Of a stretch of DNA of 64,000 nucleotides, positions 36,330 to 49,700 are shown piece after piece. Within the stretch, counting starts at the first letter, position 1. Every line of letters begins with the position of its first letter. The stretch is from Casuarius casuarius (lineage: Eukaryota > Chordata > Aves > Casuariiformes > Casuariidae): positions 372,001 to 436,000 of the forward strand of contig PTFA01000305.1 of assembly GCA_003342895.1 (NCBI GenBank), written 5' to 3'. Position numbers and translations under genes: made by a program. The notes under the pieces are model-generated. The model was not told the DNA's origin, made no database searches, and saw only the letters and a list, made by a program, of their open reading frames with translations.

Positions 36330-38790
36330 AGCAGTTGCCAAAGCTGTAAGGAAACCAACTCTATAAAGTTTTTTTTGCTGTCAGGTTTTCAGGTTGCAAG
36401 AAGCACTTCAGCAGGTATTCCTCCATCGCAGCACAGACAAGAGAAAAATAATTTATTACACTACATAAGAGGACACATTTCCTTCCCTGAAAGTGAACGC
36501 TGAAACTGTTAAAAGAAAAGCGTCTCCTTAATTGCACTGTTTAAGGACTCAGCCAAGGATTTTCTTGTAGAGGGTTTAACGTTTAGCCCAAGTCAAAATA
36601 ACTAGCAATCCAATACATAATAAGAAAACATGAAACATGAGGTCTATTCAGATCATCTTATGTTTCAATATCTCCTTCCACTCTCTATTTGTTAGCATTT
36701 CTTTGTAACAATTTTCCCTCTTTTTAAAAAAAAAAAATTCATGGCCAAACTTGAGATCTCCGACTGGAAAACAAGAATGAACACAATAGGTGAACAACAT
36801 AAACTTCTCCACTTGAAAGGGATGCAACATCAGATCAGCCCAGATCTGAAGCACCATCTTTTTTTAAAAAAATAAGCACTCAGCTAACTGTTAGTTTTCA
36901 GATGAGCATATAAACTTAGAAAGTCGGGTAGAGAAACTAATAGTAACGCACTCTCTGTGGAGAGTTCATCTGGCCAGCTCTTTACATTGTTTAGTGGAAT
37001 TATCCTATCAAATGTGTGTTTTTCCTTTAGCTCAAAATAAATGTTATATAATCCCAATACTTCTCTTGCACCTTACGATTTTGGCCCTTTTTTGTTGTTT
37101 GAAAAGAAAGCTATTTAATTAAAGAAAGATACAAGAAAGACCATTTTGTACAGAACCACACTTCTGTTGGAGAGGAAAAGCAGTTAGAGTTGTTTCTTCT
37201 CTAAATCATAGGCATCTTAAAATATCACATACAGAGTAACTTTGACATGCCTTTATGATTTATTGCTCCAAATTTCATCCACTAAGCAGTTTTGCAAGCA
37301 TATTTCTAATGTTACTGTCAACGTGTAATGTTTAATGCTGTTGCCGTGCTAATAAAACAGCTTTTTCAAACTGAAGTCACTGACTGAAATAACATTATAG
37401 CTCAAATCATATTTATTACTATTACACGAGATAACTAGCGTATCTCACACAGTCTGTTCAAAAACTTGTCCAAAAGTATTCTGCTTCCCTCCTCAAGAGG
37501 GACAAAAGTTACAAAAGCCTTATCTTCTGTATAATTTTACAGCTACCTAAAATCAAAGGAGTGCACTGATATTTTGAGAAATATGTATACAAATAAAAAT
37601 CCCTTGTCTCTTAGCAGAAACCAGAATCACTGACTGTTGTTTTAAGAAAAACTTATGTGCATCACAACAAAGGAATGCAAAAAAAAAAAAAAGCTGCAAG
37701 AAAGCTTGAGCAAATAAAATAAATATGGATAGAATAAAACTGGCTCCCCTCACAAACCAAGTTTGTGAAAAGAACAAAGCACACACAAACAGCATGTAAA
37801 ACCTGAATTCAAAATATGTTTATATAAAAGGGATGAGGACACATGTTTTTTCTATTTTAGCTTGAAAACTAAAGGGACACAGCAATGAGTCTTGCTGGCA
37901 GGCAGATAACTCATAGGCCCTGACCCTTCGACTCACCAGGAATTCAAACACAAAGCTCTTTTCATAGTGACCATGCCATACATTCTCAAGATAAGGAGGT
38001 GAAATAAGGAGTAATGGAGAGGTGCCACAAAGCTCAAACTGCAGAAAAAGCTGCACAGAAATTATGTTCCCCTGTTCACCTATATGCTGCTGCATACCAA
38101 GTGCTCGTTGCAGAACTATTTCTTTCCAGACTGGAAGCCATGCAGTGTGCTTTTATAAAAGGGACCTCTCTCCTGAAAGAAGCAAAAGAAACATAGAGAG
38201 CAAGCAGCAAGGAAAGGACTATCCCTATACATTTCTGTATCATTCAGAATTGAAGTGCACATCCGGACAAATAATCTGTAACACAATGAGCTTCGCAAAA
38301 GGATTGCTGTAGTAAAACGGAAGGGTTTTTAGAAACAACAGAAATAGCCACAGTCAAAACAGTATTTCAAATCTGGACTCACCATGAAAAAGCAACAGTT
38401 GCCTGAAGTTAGTATGTTATTTTCTGCCCTGTTCCATTTCACTTTTTGCCAAGTTGTCCAACACTTGGTAGCTCAGAGCTGCCACACAGAGGCCCCTTCC
38501 ATGATCTGGCTTATTTGCCTGTCAGTTTGAGTCTCAGCTTCTGTATAATGCAGCTGTGCACTTTGCTGAAGGTCTAATATCATTTCCATAAGCTTTCTCC
38601 CTGCCTGAAGCAAGCGGTTTGTTCTCCCTGCTCAATAAATACTCAAATCACTTTTCTGGTACTCACAGGGATAAAGCTTTACTTACTAAGTAGTGGGTGG
38701 AGAACATAAGCTCAGTACAAGGAAACTCTGCGCATAATCAGAAACTGAGAAACTTCCTCCCTTTCCCCCAACCCCTCCTCTCGCCAGGCG
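36330..38790. other. AT-rich non-coding stretch
   Basis: No gene or repeat recognised apart from an A14 run (37679-37692). Confidence 0.5.
37679..37692. repeat. A14 homopolymer
   Basis: Uninterrupted run of A. Confidence 0.85.
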
Positions 38791-38802
38791 AAGCTGCCAG
38801 TG

Positions 38803-38837
38803 CCTCCTTTACAGAAATTTAGGAATGTAAAGGGAGG
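38803..38837. repeat. Inverted repeat with 14-base loop
   Basis: CCTCCTTTAC (38803-38812) pairs with GTAAAGGGAGG (38827-38837) except for one extra G. This is the first of three inverted repeats within 150 bases. As RNA it would form a short hairpin; as DNA it could be paired factor sites. Confidence 0.6.
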
Positions 38838-38895
38838 ACTCAAAGGGGCCCAGTCAGACAAGCCTTTCTCAATCAATTAGCTTGCAGCCATTACT

Positions 38896-38912
38896 TGTGA
38901 CCCTGGGTCACA
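38896..38912. promoter_or_regulatory. Perfect 8-bp-arm palindrome, everted nuclear-receptor-like half-sites
   Basis: TGTGACCC T GGGTCACA is a perfect inverted repeat with one central base. It contains TGACCC and GGGTCA, which match the RGGTCA half-site of nuclear hormone receptors arranged as an everted repeat with one-base spacing. Receptor binding is inference; the symmetry is exact. Confidence 0.45.
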
Positions 38913-38928
38913 CAACATAAGTGTGTGG

Positions 38929-38950
38929 GGTGTGCCTTTAGGGGTACACC
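38929..38950. repeat. Imperfect inverted repeat
   Basis: GGTGTGCC (38929-38936) and GGTACACC (38943-38950) pair at seven of eight positions around a six-base loop. It lies 16 bases downstream of the perfect palindrome. Confidence 0.5.
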
Positions 38951-38959
38951 AAAGCTACT

Positions 38960-40020
38960 TATTAAAACTTACATAACCAAAAGTGTTCAAAATCAAATAA
39001 ACGCTGAAAGCTGCAAAAATTTTCCATACACCGCGGTTTTGCTGGAAGAAGAGTTTTGATCATGGAAATGTTACTTTGCTTTTCCAATAACGAATCATTC
39101 GCTGCCAGAAACTAACTTTTTTGTACTTAAAAAGAGATTGAAAGGCAACATAGACAAGCAAGCTTTAAAATGATATCGCTTTACAATTGCTTTATGCAAA
39201 AAATACCAGCACAAGCGATATTTGATGAACCACATGATCTCGTTCCCTAAAATAAGACTATTGTCTGTAGCTGCAAAGGCATAGATGTTTGTAGCATTCT
39301 TTAATTAATTCATGAAATTCATCCCATGTATTTCAGTCCTTTCCAGCGAATGAGTTCTGAGCATAAAAACTGCACTGTTCATTTTAATACTCTGACACAA
39401 CAAAAAAAACAACCAACTGTAAAAAAAGGTCTGGAATATTTAAATGCTCCAATAACGTCTCCTGCACTGAACACACAGGGAGAAGAGGGTGTAACTTAAC
39501 CACGATTCCCACATGTCAAGTATACACCCCTTGGTGTGAAAGAAAACTTCAAAAAGACCCTCAGCTTCATATCCCGCCAACCCAATGACATGGAGATGAT
39601 GCCTTGGAAAAAACCATGAGGGAGTCCTGATTTCAAAAGCAGATCTATGACAACCCCTTTCTGGGCCAGACAAGATCAATGCACTGCAGGGGCGATGCAC
39701 TTTAATCTCAAGGTGCATATTGCAAAGCATCTTTTAGTAGTGCCACAGATCAAGGCTTATACATAGCTCGGGGTGGGGGGAGAAAAAAGAAACGATCCAA
39801 CCAAAACTTCACTCTGTACTTAAGGTACCTTTGCAACAGCTGCACAAAAGCTTGTGCAGGAGTCAGAGAAACACACAGAAATAGGAAAGTTGAGGTAATT
39901 AATTGGAATTCATTGAGGACATTGCAGACAACCTGCGATCTGCATGTCTCTTCTCCATTAAAGACCCAGTCAAATTCTGTGAACAGGCAGAGCATGTATT
40001 AGTTCAGACATTCATTCCAG
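38960..40020. other. AT-rich non-coding stretch
   Basis: No gene recognised. An octamer-like TTTATGCAAA lies near 39191. Frames are short and without domains. Confidence 0.45.
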
Positions 40021-40184
40021 AGATCAGACTGCAGGATCAGGGCCACTGGGTAAGTGCCCTGGGGTAAGGATTTTGCTTCTGTCTTGCACATAAGACAGCA
40101 TTTAATAAATTAGGTCATATTTAAATCCTTGGAAAGTCCTGGCAGTGGAAATAATAATCACAGAAACTTTAGTTTTGAATGAAA

Positions 40185-40330
40185 AAATAGGCTCAGGATT
40201 AAGACACTGGACAAGGATTTAGGAGATTTGGGTTTTGTTCCCATTTGCGTCTCAGACTACCCCAGTGATTTGGGACACATTATTTAATCTTTTTGCATTT
40301 ATCCCAAATACCACTTGCCTTACAGAAGGC
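40185..40330 (+). mobile_element. Ancient tRNA-derived SINE relic (MIR-like)
   Basis: The order of blocks is that of an old tRNA-derived SINE. A head TTAAGACACTGGACAAGGATTTAGGAGATTTGGG and a B-box-like GGGTTTTGTTCCC come first. A central GTGATTTGGGACACATTATTTAATC follows, in place of GTGACCTTGGGCAAGTCACTTAAC. Then comes TTTTTGCATTTATCCC, in place of the CTCAGTTTCCCC block. The head is better preserved than in the other relics here. Confidence 0.65.
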
Positions 40331-40339
40331 TTCTTTCTC

Positions 40340-43300
40340 TCCCCAAAGTCTATCAATAAAAATGTAATAATATTCAATATATGGATCCCTTCAATCCTAG
40401 TTAAAAACATATGCTTCCAACACAGTGGAATTAAAGCAGTATTGAACATAAAATATCTATTGCCACTGGACTTCTGAGTAACTGAAAGCAACCAAACTAG
40501 CTAAATCAAATCTCACAAATCACCACACAAATCCATTATGGGTTTCAACACACAATCTCCAGAAGATAAATACAAATCCATGCACATGAATATTAATATG
40601 CACTTCATTATTTCTCCTTTAGCCATCTAAATGTAAAGTTCCTGGAGAACTTAGAGAGTTGAGCCCTCAAATTAGAGTTGGTGCCCCTAATACTAGAAAA
40701 AAGTAAACAGACAGTGTCCAGGCTGTCCAGAGTGTTGTTCCCAGCAAGTGTTAAGAAACAGGGAATACACTCCACGTTCTCCTGATCTTTGTGATCCTCC
40801 AGGCACTCCAAGTACAAGAAATTTCTTTTGATCTCATGTTTCCCCTTTAACCCACAATTTTTTAAAGCCAGATACACCCCAAACACTCCATTTGGAAATG
40901 TGTTATAGATTCACACACTTTTTTTTTTTTTTTTTTGGAAAGGTTGATATGGAAAATTTATGACACAAATAGCAAAAGACATTTAAAGGATGTTTTTAAT
41001 GTAACTTAAAACAATGCCTACACACTGGAAACAATAATAGAATAATGGCTCCTCCTGGCACTGCTGACTCCCCTGGCTATGGGCTCTTCCTTTTCCTGAT
41101 TGCTGGCTGTAAGATTACCCCTCCATTGGCTCCTCTCCATTGCTGCCACATTTCAGCCAAGCAAAGGCAACACAAGCCGTTTGAAAATAATCTCTAGCAA
41201 AGACAGATAAAGAGCTAGAATAGGGACGTGGTCCTCAAACCCATGATGGTAGCCAGAAATACCTAATTCCTTTAGGACTCTCTTCTATGAGCAAAAGGCT
41301 CTTTTAGTTAACGACAGTGAAGACCAGCATAGCGACGATTTGCATTATACATTTCAATAAGGAACAAGTAATGTCATTCTCCTTGGTTTTTTGTTTTTTA
41401 AGATAAAGAGTTGCCATATTTAAGCCCAGAACAGAAGAGCAGACTGTATTTCAAGGAAGAGTAAAGTAGGTTTTGACATATTCTTCCTAACAGAATACAT
41501 ATAACCAAATTCTGCCGTTTCTCCTCATCACACATGAAGTTCGAAGATCTACCCTAATTATGCACCACAGAATTTTTTTCCTACATCTGCTCAGCACAAT
41601 AACATGTTCTTTCACTCTAAAAAGTAGATGTTCACCTAGGGTGCATTTATATCAGTCTTCCTCCTTGCACCAGGATATTTTCACACATACTAATTCAGAG
41701 ATAGCAAGGAGGTGAAATCTGTGAGCGTTATACAAACATTTTCTCTGCATGTGCAGAACTTCAGCCCTGGAGTACACCCAAGTTCAATGTGGTCTTGTGG
41801 TCTAATAGATGGAATACATGTTCATGACATATGAGGGGATCTTCTGAGAATAAAAGAAATTTCTTCTTATTTTTAGGTTTGTTTTTCTGCAAAATACTGG
41901 TCCATACAAAAGGCAATACCTTGCAACATTAATTCACAGAATGAGCTCTCCTCCCCTATTCTGCCCTTAAATGAAGCTATTTTCCTCTCACTTAGGTAAA
42001 AAAACATTTGCGGTAGAATGTGTACACTTTTATAGCGCTGATAGTGGTATTCAGTAAGATATCTACCTCTTAATTCATACTCTAAATACTCTACTTTAAA
42101 AGAAACTGCTTCTTTAAGAAAACAAAACAAGACAAAACTAATATTAATTCCAGAAAAAAAAAGGAAACCTTGCAAATATACTACAGTACTTTGAGGCAGA
42201 TCTTCCACTCTATAAGCCCTACCTCCCCCACCCCCTTTTCCTTTCAGGAAACAAAACTCAAGAAGAGAAAGAGAGAGAGAGTCAAAAGGTTACAGCCAGC
42301 TTGTAAGTGCAAAGAACGTGAGAGGCCCATTCTTCCCCTTAACACCTGACATCCCAGGGTACATTTTCTTCAGTACCGAGCTTGGTGGATTAGACATGCA
42401 GCTCCTATTGATAATGGAAGCTGTGCATCTCATTCGCTATGCACTGCTATGCACAAGTTCTCCTCCTACTCTTTCCTTTGTAAGTTGTTCTCCCCTCTGC
42501 TCTACAATTATAAATGTAACTACTTGAAATTTACATTCTGGCATTAGACACAGATTAGTTAAAATATCATTTCCGAGTCCTGGATGATACGTAAGAGTTC
42601 TTTTCTGAAACTCTGAAGTTTAAAAAAATTACACCAAAATCATTAAAATTATGCATATTTTCTTAACTGAAAATGAGAACCTGATACAAACCTAACAAAT
42701 GTTAAACTTTTGTTAAAAACAATCCTGAATGAAAACCTTTTGGACAGGATTATAACATTCATGCCACCATTCCTTGACCACTCAGAATACACAGATTTCC
42801 ATGATTTTCGCAGCTTAGCAAAGTAGATGAAATACATCTAGAGGCACATTTGTTCCAGCCACAGAACAATGTAAAAGCAGAAGAGAAATACTAAATTACT
42901 GAAGTCTCTGCCACAGTTGTTCAGGAATGGAGCCCCCAGGTAGGCAGATGCAGCAGAGATCTGCTTGGCTGTTGCTGTAGGAACAAGGAAACTATTACTC
43001 TAATTAGGTGCATAGTCCAATTCAAAATGGAAGAGGACTGGGGACAAAGTTAATGCCAAATAATATAAAGCAAAAGGACAAAACAGAAACAAGCTTGATT
43101 AAGGCAGAAGTTACAGCTCATACAGATCAACAGCTAACTGGCCTAGCCACAACAAAAAGTAGGAGGATAAAGTGATACAATATGACTACTTGGACTTTCG
43201 GGCTATTAATAGATGCTGTGATCTAATTTAATATCTTCCTTTCAGGAAAGACCCAAGCTCCAAGGTGAAGCTGAGTAAAAATACATTTAAAAATTAATTA

Positions 43301-46300
43301 GCAAAGCTGTAGAACTGAAAACACAACAGAAAATATGAGCTGCTTGCTGCTTGGGCTACCCCTGCATCTGAAAGCCAGGTAGCGCTGAGATGTTGCTCAC
43401 AAGTCACAACCAATTCTGGAGCCCGAGCAACTCAGTTCCTGCTTTCTCTCATCCCTCAACCTACTCTGTCCTAGTAAACATCCCAGTGTTTTCTTTTGCA
43501 TCTACAAGACAATCTAACAAGTTGCAGGATACTGTTTCTTACTTTTAGTAAGATGAACATTTTAAGTTTTGTTTCTGGGATTTTGCTGCTGTCTTAGCCT
43601 GGTAACTACTCTAAGACAGTCACAAATATTATGGAAGGAATCTGGGACAGGAAAACAAAGCCCAAAAGGTCAAATCAAAATTTTGACAATCGATAGCCAA
43701 GTCTCCACAAAGATATTAAGGTAAGTGAAGTTTTCAAGACTCAAATGCATGAAAAGTCCAATGAGAAGATCTCAAAGAAGACCTGAAAGAAGACTGCAGA
43801 GACCTTGATCTCCTTCTAACGAGATTTTATAGCCACCAGGATATGGCTTCCTTCAAGAAATTTGTTTCTTTAACTTTTACGTGCACTGTAGTGAAAAACA
43901 GTAGCTTTGGACAAAGCACCTTGGCTTTGCTTGGCATGAGTGCCAGGAAACAAAAACAAGTGGGCTTGACTTTGTCATTTGGTACCTCATTGAAGGACTG
44001 AAGAAATATATTTTTTGTCGAGTCTTATGGGTCTTAGAAGTATGACTGAATAAGAAGACAGATAAAACAGCATGAAGTTACAGAAAACAAAAGCAGTTGG
44101 AGTCATGCCAGAAAGAAGCATTTAATGGGAGTTTAATGATGTTTATGCATCACTTCACCAGTAACCTGCCAGATACCATCACAAAAACAGTGACTGGATT
44201 TATTTGCTGGCCAGGACACATGTATTCAACTTAGTTGTTCAGGTGTCAGGTAGTTTTCATTCTGACAACATAAAACAGACCAGATACATACATCCACACT
44301 ATCTTATTTTAGGACTATTTATATATGTATACGAATAGATATTCCTATAAAGCAAAACATAGTGCCCAAAAGTAAGGATGTAATCATTGAAGACTTAAAG
44401 AAAACTCTCCTTTCTTTATTTTAAGTTCAAATACAGCACTTCAGACACTAGTGTCCCTGGAGGGAGAGCTACATACATGAATCCCAGCATTCCTTCAATA
44501 TAGGAACGATGTAACACTTGTTGCAAAAAAACTGCCCAGGATTTTTCTAATGGGTTTGAGAAAGTTGAGAAAGTAACCCTAGCCCTGCATGTCTAGCCAT
44601 AGAGTCTATCTAAAAGACAGAGCATCTAGCTTTACTTGTTGTGAAAGAAAACTATATAAAGCACCTGTTCAGTCAAAATCCTGCATCCTCACACAAAACT
44701 CATTAAGCCATTCATTTTTCTACACCCCTCCCATTGTTGCCAATGTGGACAAGCCTTGAATCTGCTCTTGAGAATCTGAATGTCCTAATAAATATTACAG
44801 CACTTTTTAAAATTTATACTCGTAAAATATATAAGAAAGCATGGATGGGTAAATTCTTTTTCTGCTATTGCCCAAACCAGCACTAAACACATGGTTTCAG
44901 AATAAAAGTCTGGATAATTGTTACTACTGTGTATCTAAGCACGCGTCCCTGACAGACCACTGCAGGAGAAAAAGCTTGGAAATATTTGCTCCTATTTATT
45001 TACTCTAAAAATCAATGCTACTTCTTTGTCCATGAACTCTTTTTTTTTTTTCTTTTTTGGTGTCATGAAAAACATGACCTTACTGAAGCTTCTCAGTTAA
45101 AAATGAGTTCTCAGTGGAAAAATATCCCTGCAGAAGATTCTCTTTTGTCCCAGGGAATGTTCCAACAGTCAGCTTCAATTTGCTTTAAAGACAAAAAGGC
45201 ATCTCTCTTGGGAGAAAAATCAATCCCCAAACTGTCAGCAGCAACATACAAAGTTTGGAAATGTGCTTAATTCAGCACAAACAAATGCTTGTAAATTGTC
45301 AAGCCAATATGTAAGAAGTGACTCTTCCATTAAATAAAATTATGAGCTAAATGGAAAAACTAGAAAGGGGACAAAGACACCATAACCAAATATATTTTAC
45401 CCATCTGTAAAGTGCATTAGTGGAAAAAAGAAATAAGAACCCCTTATTATTAAATTACTGGTTATATTTAATAGTATTTTAATTGTTACTAATTTTTAAA
45501 GTATATCTTCAATACTGTTGCATTCTACTGCAATGAAAACCCACCTTCTCCATATAGCTAGGCAATGAGCTGCAGAGAGTTTGGGCCTCCATCAGCTCAG
45601 ATTTGCAATATGAAGGTGATCTGCATCAGGGGCCATGAAATCAGTTTTCCAGTTTTGAGACATCACCACAAAGTGCAACAGCTGCATAAACAACTCAGGC
45701 CACTGCTGGCTACATATGTGCAGTAGGCATGCCTTTTTCTCCTTCACCTCCAACACCTGAATGACGTTAGAAAAGCTGGAAGTTCCTGCCTTTGCACCTT
45801 CTTCACCTTGTGGCACCTCTGAAAACTGTCAAGATGCACCTGCCTTCCTAAGACCTCTGTCCCTTCAACTCGCAGCAGCTTGAGCTCCTGGAAACTGCCT
45901 CCACTTCTGCTGTAATGCAAAGGTAAGGTGTTGGATCGGGCTGGATGATGTGTGGGCAGGCAATGTGACCCTTCCCACCTGGCCCTCTGATGTTGAGAAG
46001 AAGCACTAAGCCATTCTGGCTGCATTCCCTCTCCCATCTCCAGATAAAAGGAAGAGAATGTGATGTGGGTTTGGTTCATCACCCCTGGATACTGATAATC
46101 AAAATAGACAGGACAGAGACTGAACATATTAACAGAATGAATAATATGAGAGTGGCAGTTGTCACACTGATTCCTTTCCCTCTTTTTTTTTCATCCCCAG
46201 AAGTAATGGGGACTTGGACTTTCCCTTCTAATACTGTGCTTCTTATCCTAGTAGATGAAGCCACAGTAATCGGCACTGGCTAGAGAGAAAAGCCTTGTAA

Positions 46301-46325
46301 TATACTCAAGATTTGAGCAGAGCTC
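40340..46325. other. AT-rich non-coding stretch
   Basis: About 6 kb without a supported gene. It contains a T18 run (40919-40936). Around 45590-46130 overlapping minus-strand frames form a mildly GC-enriched block, but their peptides match nothing I know. Confidence 0.45.
40919..40936. repeat. T18 homopolymer
   Basis: Uninterrupted run of T. Confidence 0.9.
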
Positions 46326-46329
46326 CACC

Positions 46330-46415
46330 CTAGATTTCCTTAACCTTCAGAGAGTCAACTTAATCTTTCTGTACCCCAGTTTCTGATCTGTCAAATCTCT
46401 ATCTAGAGTATAAGT
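46330..46415 (+). mobile_element. MIR SINE relic
   Basis: GAGTCAACTTAATCTTTCTGTACCCCAGTTTCTGATCTGTCAAATC follows the MIR core order (AAGTCACTTAACCTCTCTGTGCCTCAGTTTCCTCATCTGTAAAATG) almost base for base. Only the core survives. Confidence 0.75.
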
Positions 46416-46582
46416 TGTTTCAAGCATGGACTTTATTATCATACAGATTTTACACAGTAACTGATAACAGCTTTTAAGTTCTGTTTTCACATGTGGCTGT
46501 AACATTAGAAAGTCTTGAAACAAGAACTTGCTATTCAGTATAAAGAAGTAGGTGTTTTGCAAAAGGCAGTCTAGATTTTACC

Positions 46583-46604
46583 AAAAAAAAAAAAAAAAAA
46601 AAAA
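46583..46604. repeat. A22 homopolymer
   Basis: The longest homopolymer in the window. It sits 15 bases before the 47-bp tandem duplication. Confidence 0.95.
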
Positions 46605-46619
46605 CAGAGGAAAAAAACC

Positions 46620-46713
46620 CCAGGATCTAAAACAGACTCAACAATTAAGGCTCAGTGATGTTCTGTCCAGGATCTAAAACAGACTCAACAATTAAGGCTC
46701 AGTGATGTTCTGT
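46620..46713. repeat. Exact 47-bp tandem duplication, two copies
   Basis: The unit beginning CCAGGATCTAAAACAGACTC occurs at 46620-46666 and again, identically, at 46667-46713. Perfect identity means it is very recent in evolution or is an assembly artefact next to the A22 run. No reading frame or known element explains the unit. Confidence 0.95.
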
Positions 46714-46719
46714 AGGGTT

Positions 46720-49700
46720 ATACCAAACCATTGCTGAAGTGCTAAATATGGAAGGGTGTGTTCCGCGATATTTAAAATCTACAATAAATTACTTAAAATA
46801 TGAAACCATAAACACATTTGAAAACATGAATGAATGGACAATGAAAGCAAATGAAGGTTTTGCACAATAAAGTGGCAGCAAGAAAAACCATCAGTAATAA
46901 TCACAACACAGAACAATATGATTTGAGGGGTCTTTTGTGAAATGGTAGAAAATAAATAGACTAAGATTGGTACAGACCAGAAAGTTCCATGTTGGATCCA
47001 CCACAAGTAAGATATGGCTGTGTGTCATTATTATATGTTTATGTTATTTTCCGTACAACAGAGTGAGCACAAAAACACGGTGAAGTGTGAAGTCATGCAT
47101 ACATCAGGGAAAGAAGGAAAAAACATAGCCAGTGACGAAAAACATTAAGCCAAAATTGTCGTCTCTTTCTGCCAATAGTTGCAGAGACAACAATACAGTC
47201 AGATTTCCACACAGTCACAACATGTCATGCAATTTTGCATAAAAGATTGTAAGTTCAAGAAAAAGAATGGCTATCGCTGCTCTCTGAATTGCTTTACAAT
47301 AAAGCTTTCTATGAAGATTAGAAGGATTGGAAAGGGAAGAGAAAAAAACATTTCCTGCTTTATCTGGAAATTCACAAGGTCTAGGCTATTTGCAGCTGAT
47401 ACTTCAGAATGGTCAGAAATTTTTCATCACTACGTCACCAAATAAATTTTCTCATACACAAGATCAAAGGCAAAGATTAGTTAAGGAATCCAGCCATCAT
47501 TTACTTTGACAGTGTGCATTTTTTAGTAGATTCCTTTTGTCCTCCCCAGCGTTAACATGAGTTTCCAGAGATGGTGTGGGCTTCATACAAAATCTGAAAT
47601 CTCAAAGCTATATTGCTTAGCTTGCGTACACTAGAAAGTGAACTAGAGCAACTGAAGTATCTTGCATTCAAAAATAAGACTGTAAACCATTATGGAGGAG
47701 AGTAACATGGTCCATAATATCAGATATTTTAGATCTCTCAGGTTAGCTGGCTCCCTTTTCCAGATTGTCACCAAAGTTTTCGTAATACATCTTTAAAAAA
47801 ATGTTTCCACATGTCGTAATGTATCTTAATATCAAAAAGCTTTGTTCAAAATAAAACATATAATTTCTTAATTTAATTGAATTACTAATTTTAATTTTTT
47901 CACTGAATGCACAAACATGATTGTTGTCATTTGGTTTTCATGCCAATGAAAGCATTTTCTTTCTTTTTGAGTAGTCCTCCTTCTCTGTCCCCTTCGCTGA
48001 AGCTTGTTGCTCAGACCCACAATGTTGCTATCTTCATTGGGTCCAAAGATGGCAGCAGTGTGACTTCAGGATAAAAGAACAAATAAATGGGTACGAGCCA
48101 GGGTCAAACACACTTGGACCTCAGGCATAAACCCCATACCATGTCCAGCCCTTGGAAAACAGTGATACATTTCAATTAAGATGAGCAGGGCTGTCCATAC
48201 TGCCTAGACTCCTTATTGCTGTCTGCACACACAGTCAAGCATGGTGTCATGTTTTCAGTCTTTTCCTTGTATCCATAAGGGCGAGAAACTCTGGTTTTAC
48301 AAAAGCATGGCGACTGCCATCTCTTGCAATAGTGGGGGCTGCAGTCCTAGGCAAGAGCTACCACCAAACAATTCTTAAGGAAGGTGTGATTCACAATTTT
48401 TGGAGGAGATTTCAGGGGTGATCAAACTTCCTGATTGTGCAAGCCAAGCCAAATCCTTGCCACCTGCCTTGAGGAACTGACAGGAAGCAGGGCTCCAGGG
48501 CAGCTTACAGGCAGGGTATGATCACAACTGGCAGGAACACTGCTGCCAAGGGAGAGAGTACAGCTGGGACCTAGAGTCATTCTGAGGGCAGCCTCAGAAG
48601 ATCATGCTGGCTTTTTTCTTCCAATAGCCAGGCATCTAAACTACCCTGCAGTTTCTAAGTCCTGCCAGTGGTCTTAAGAGCTGGACTGGCAACTGCATTT
48701 CAACTGCTGACAACCATTTACAGGTCCAGAGACACAGGCTGGCCAATCCTAGGTTAAGTTATGCTACTGAGGTGCAGCCAGCAAAAAGAAAAATGAAACC
48801 CCATGCTATCATCTCTGCAGCATCACTCTGATACCACACTCTTTCACAGCGTGCAGGCTGCTCATCAAGCATGCTGGGCCATGCAGCAATGGGGACTGTG
48901 ACCCTAAAACCTTATCCTAAAGGCCTATGAAGAAAACAGGCTGAAGATTTCCTGAAAATAAGCCCTTGCCTGGGCTTAAGTAAGAGGCAAGTAGAAGGCT
49001 GTTGTGCTTTTCCTGTCCACTGCATGAGGGCCAGATGGTATCTGAATACTTACTGTTTGATTTGGGTTAAGAGTCAGACACCACCTGGGGCAATGTCCAG
49101 ACTACAGTGGGGGGGTGCTATTTCTGGAAAAGCGAACGATAGGTGGGAACTTGCAAATCGTAGTATTTTTTACATTTAGGGTATCACCGTGTTTCAGTGT
49201 AAAACATTAAAACACAGACATACAGCATCAGTCAGGGTGGTTTTTTTGCACTGGGCCTTAGCAATGTTGCAAGCAGAATCCACCTCCAAACTCTCAGATT
49301 TTCACAGCAGCTGATGATTCCATGCCTGGGGATGCAAATACTACCTTTCTTTCTGCACTGTTCCAGTTTTAGTCTATCAGATAAACATACACCAAATCAG
49401 CTAGTGATAGAGCACTGAGGCAGTGAAACAGGACTGCTGTATGACTGGAAAAGGGTGTTACTTTCAGAACTTCATCATTTCAGTTACGAGTAGCTGTGAT
49501 CCTGGTTTCTTTTGTTATCTTATTCAGAGAAAAATAATGCAGCAGATCATCAGCAACCCCAGTAATATAAAGCTATGGGAAAAAGAAAGTATGCTCTGGT
49601 TTACGGAAACATGCATGCTCTATGGCAGGGCTTTCATTTCATCTTTATCAGTAAGAACAATAAATACGCGGACAAAAACTTACTTTCTGAAGATGCCAAA

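Noticed and set aside
45592..46127. Two overlapping minus-strand frames of 74 and 127 codons
   Set aside because: No recognisable motif, and the frames overlap in different registers; kept only as part of the non-coding stretch.
48300..49130. Possible LTR or other eroded retroelement
   Set aside because: No terminal repeats, primer-binding site or protein motif could be identified.
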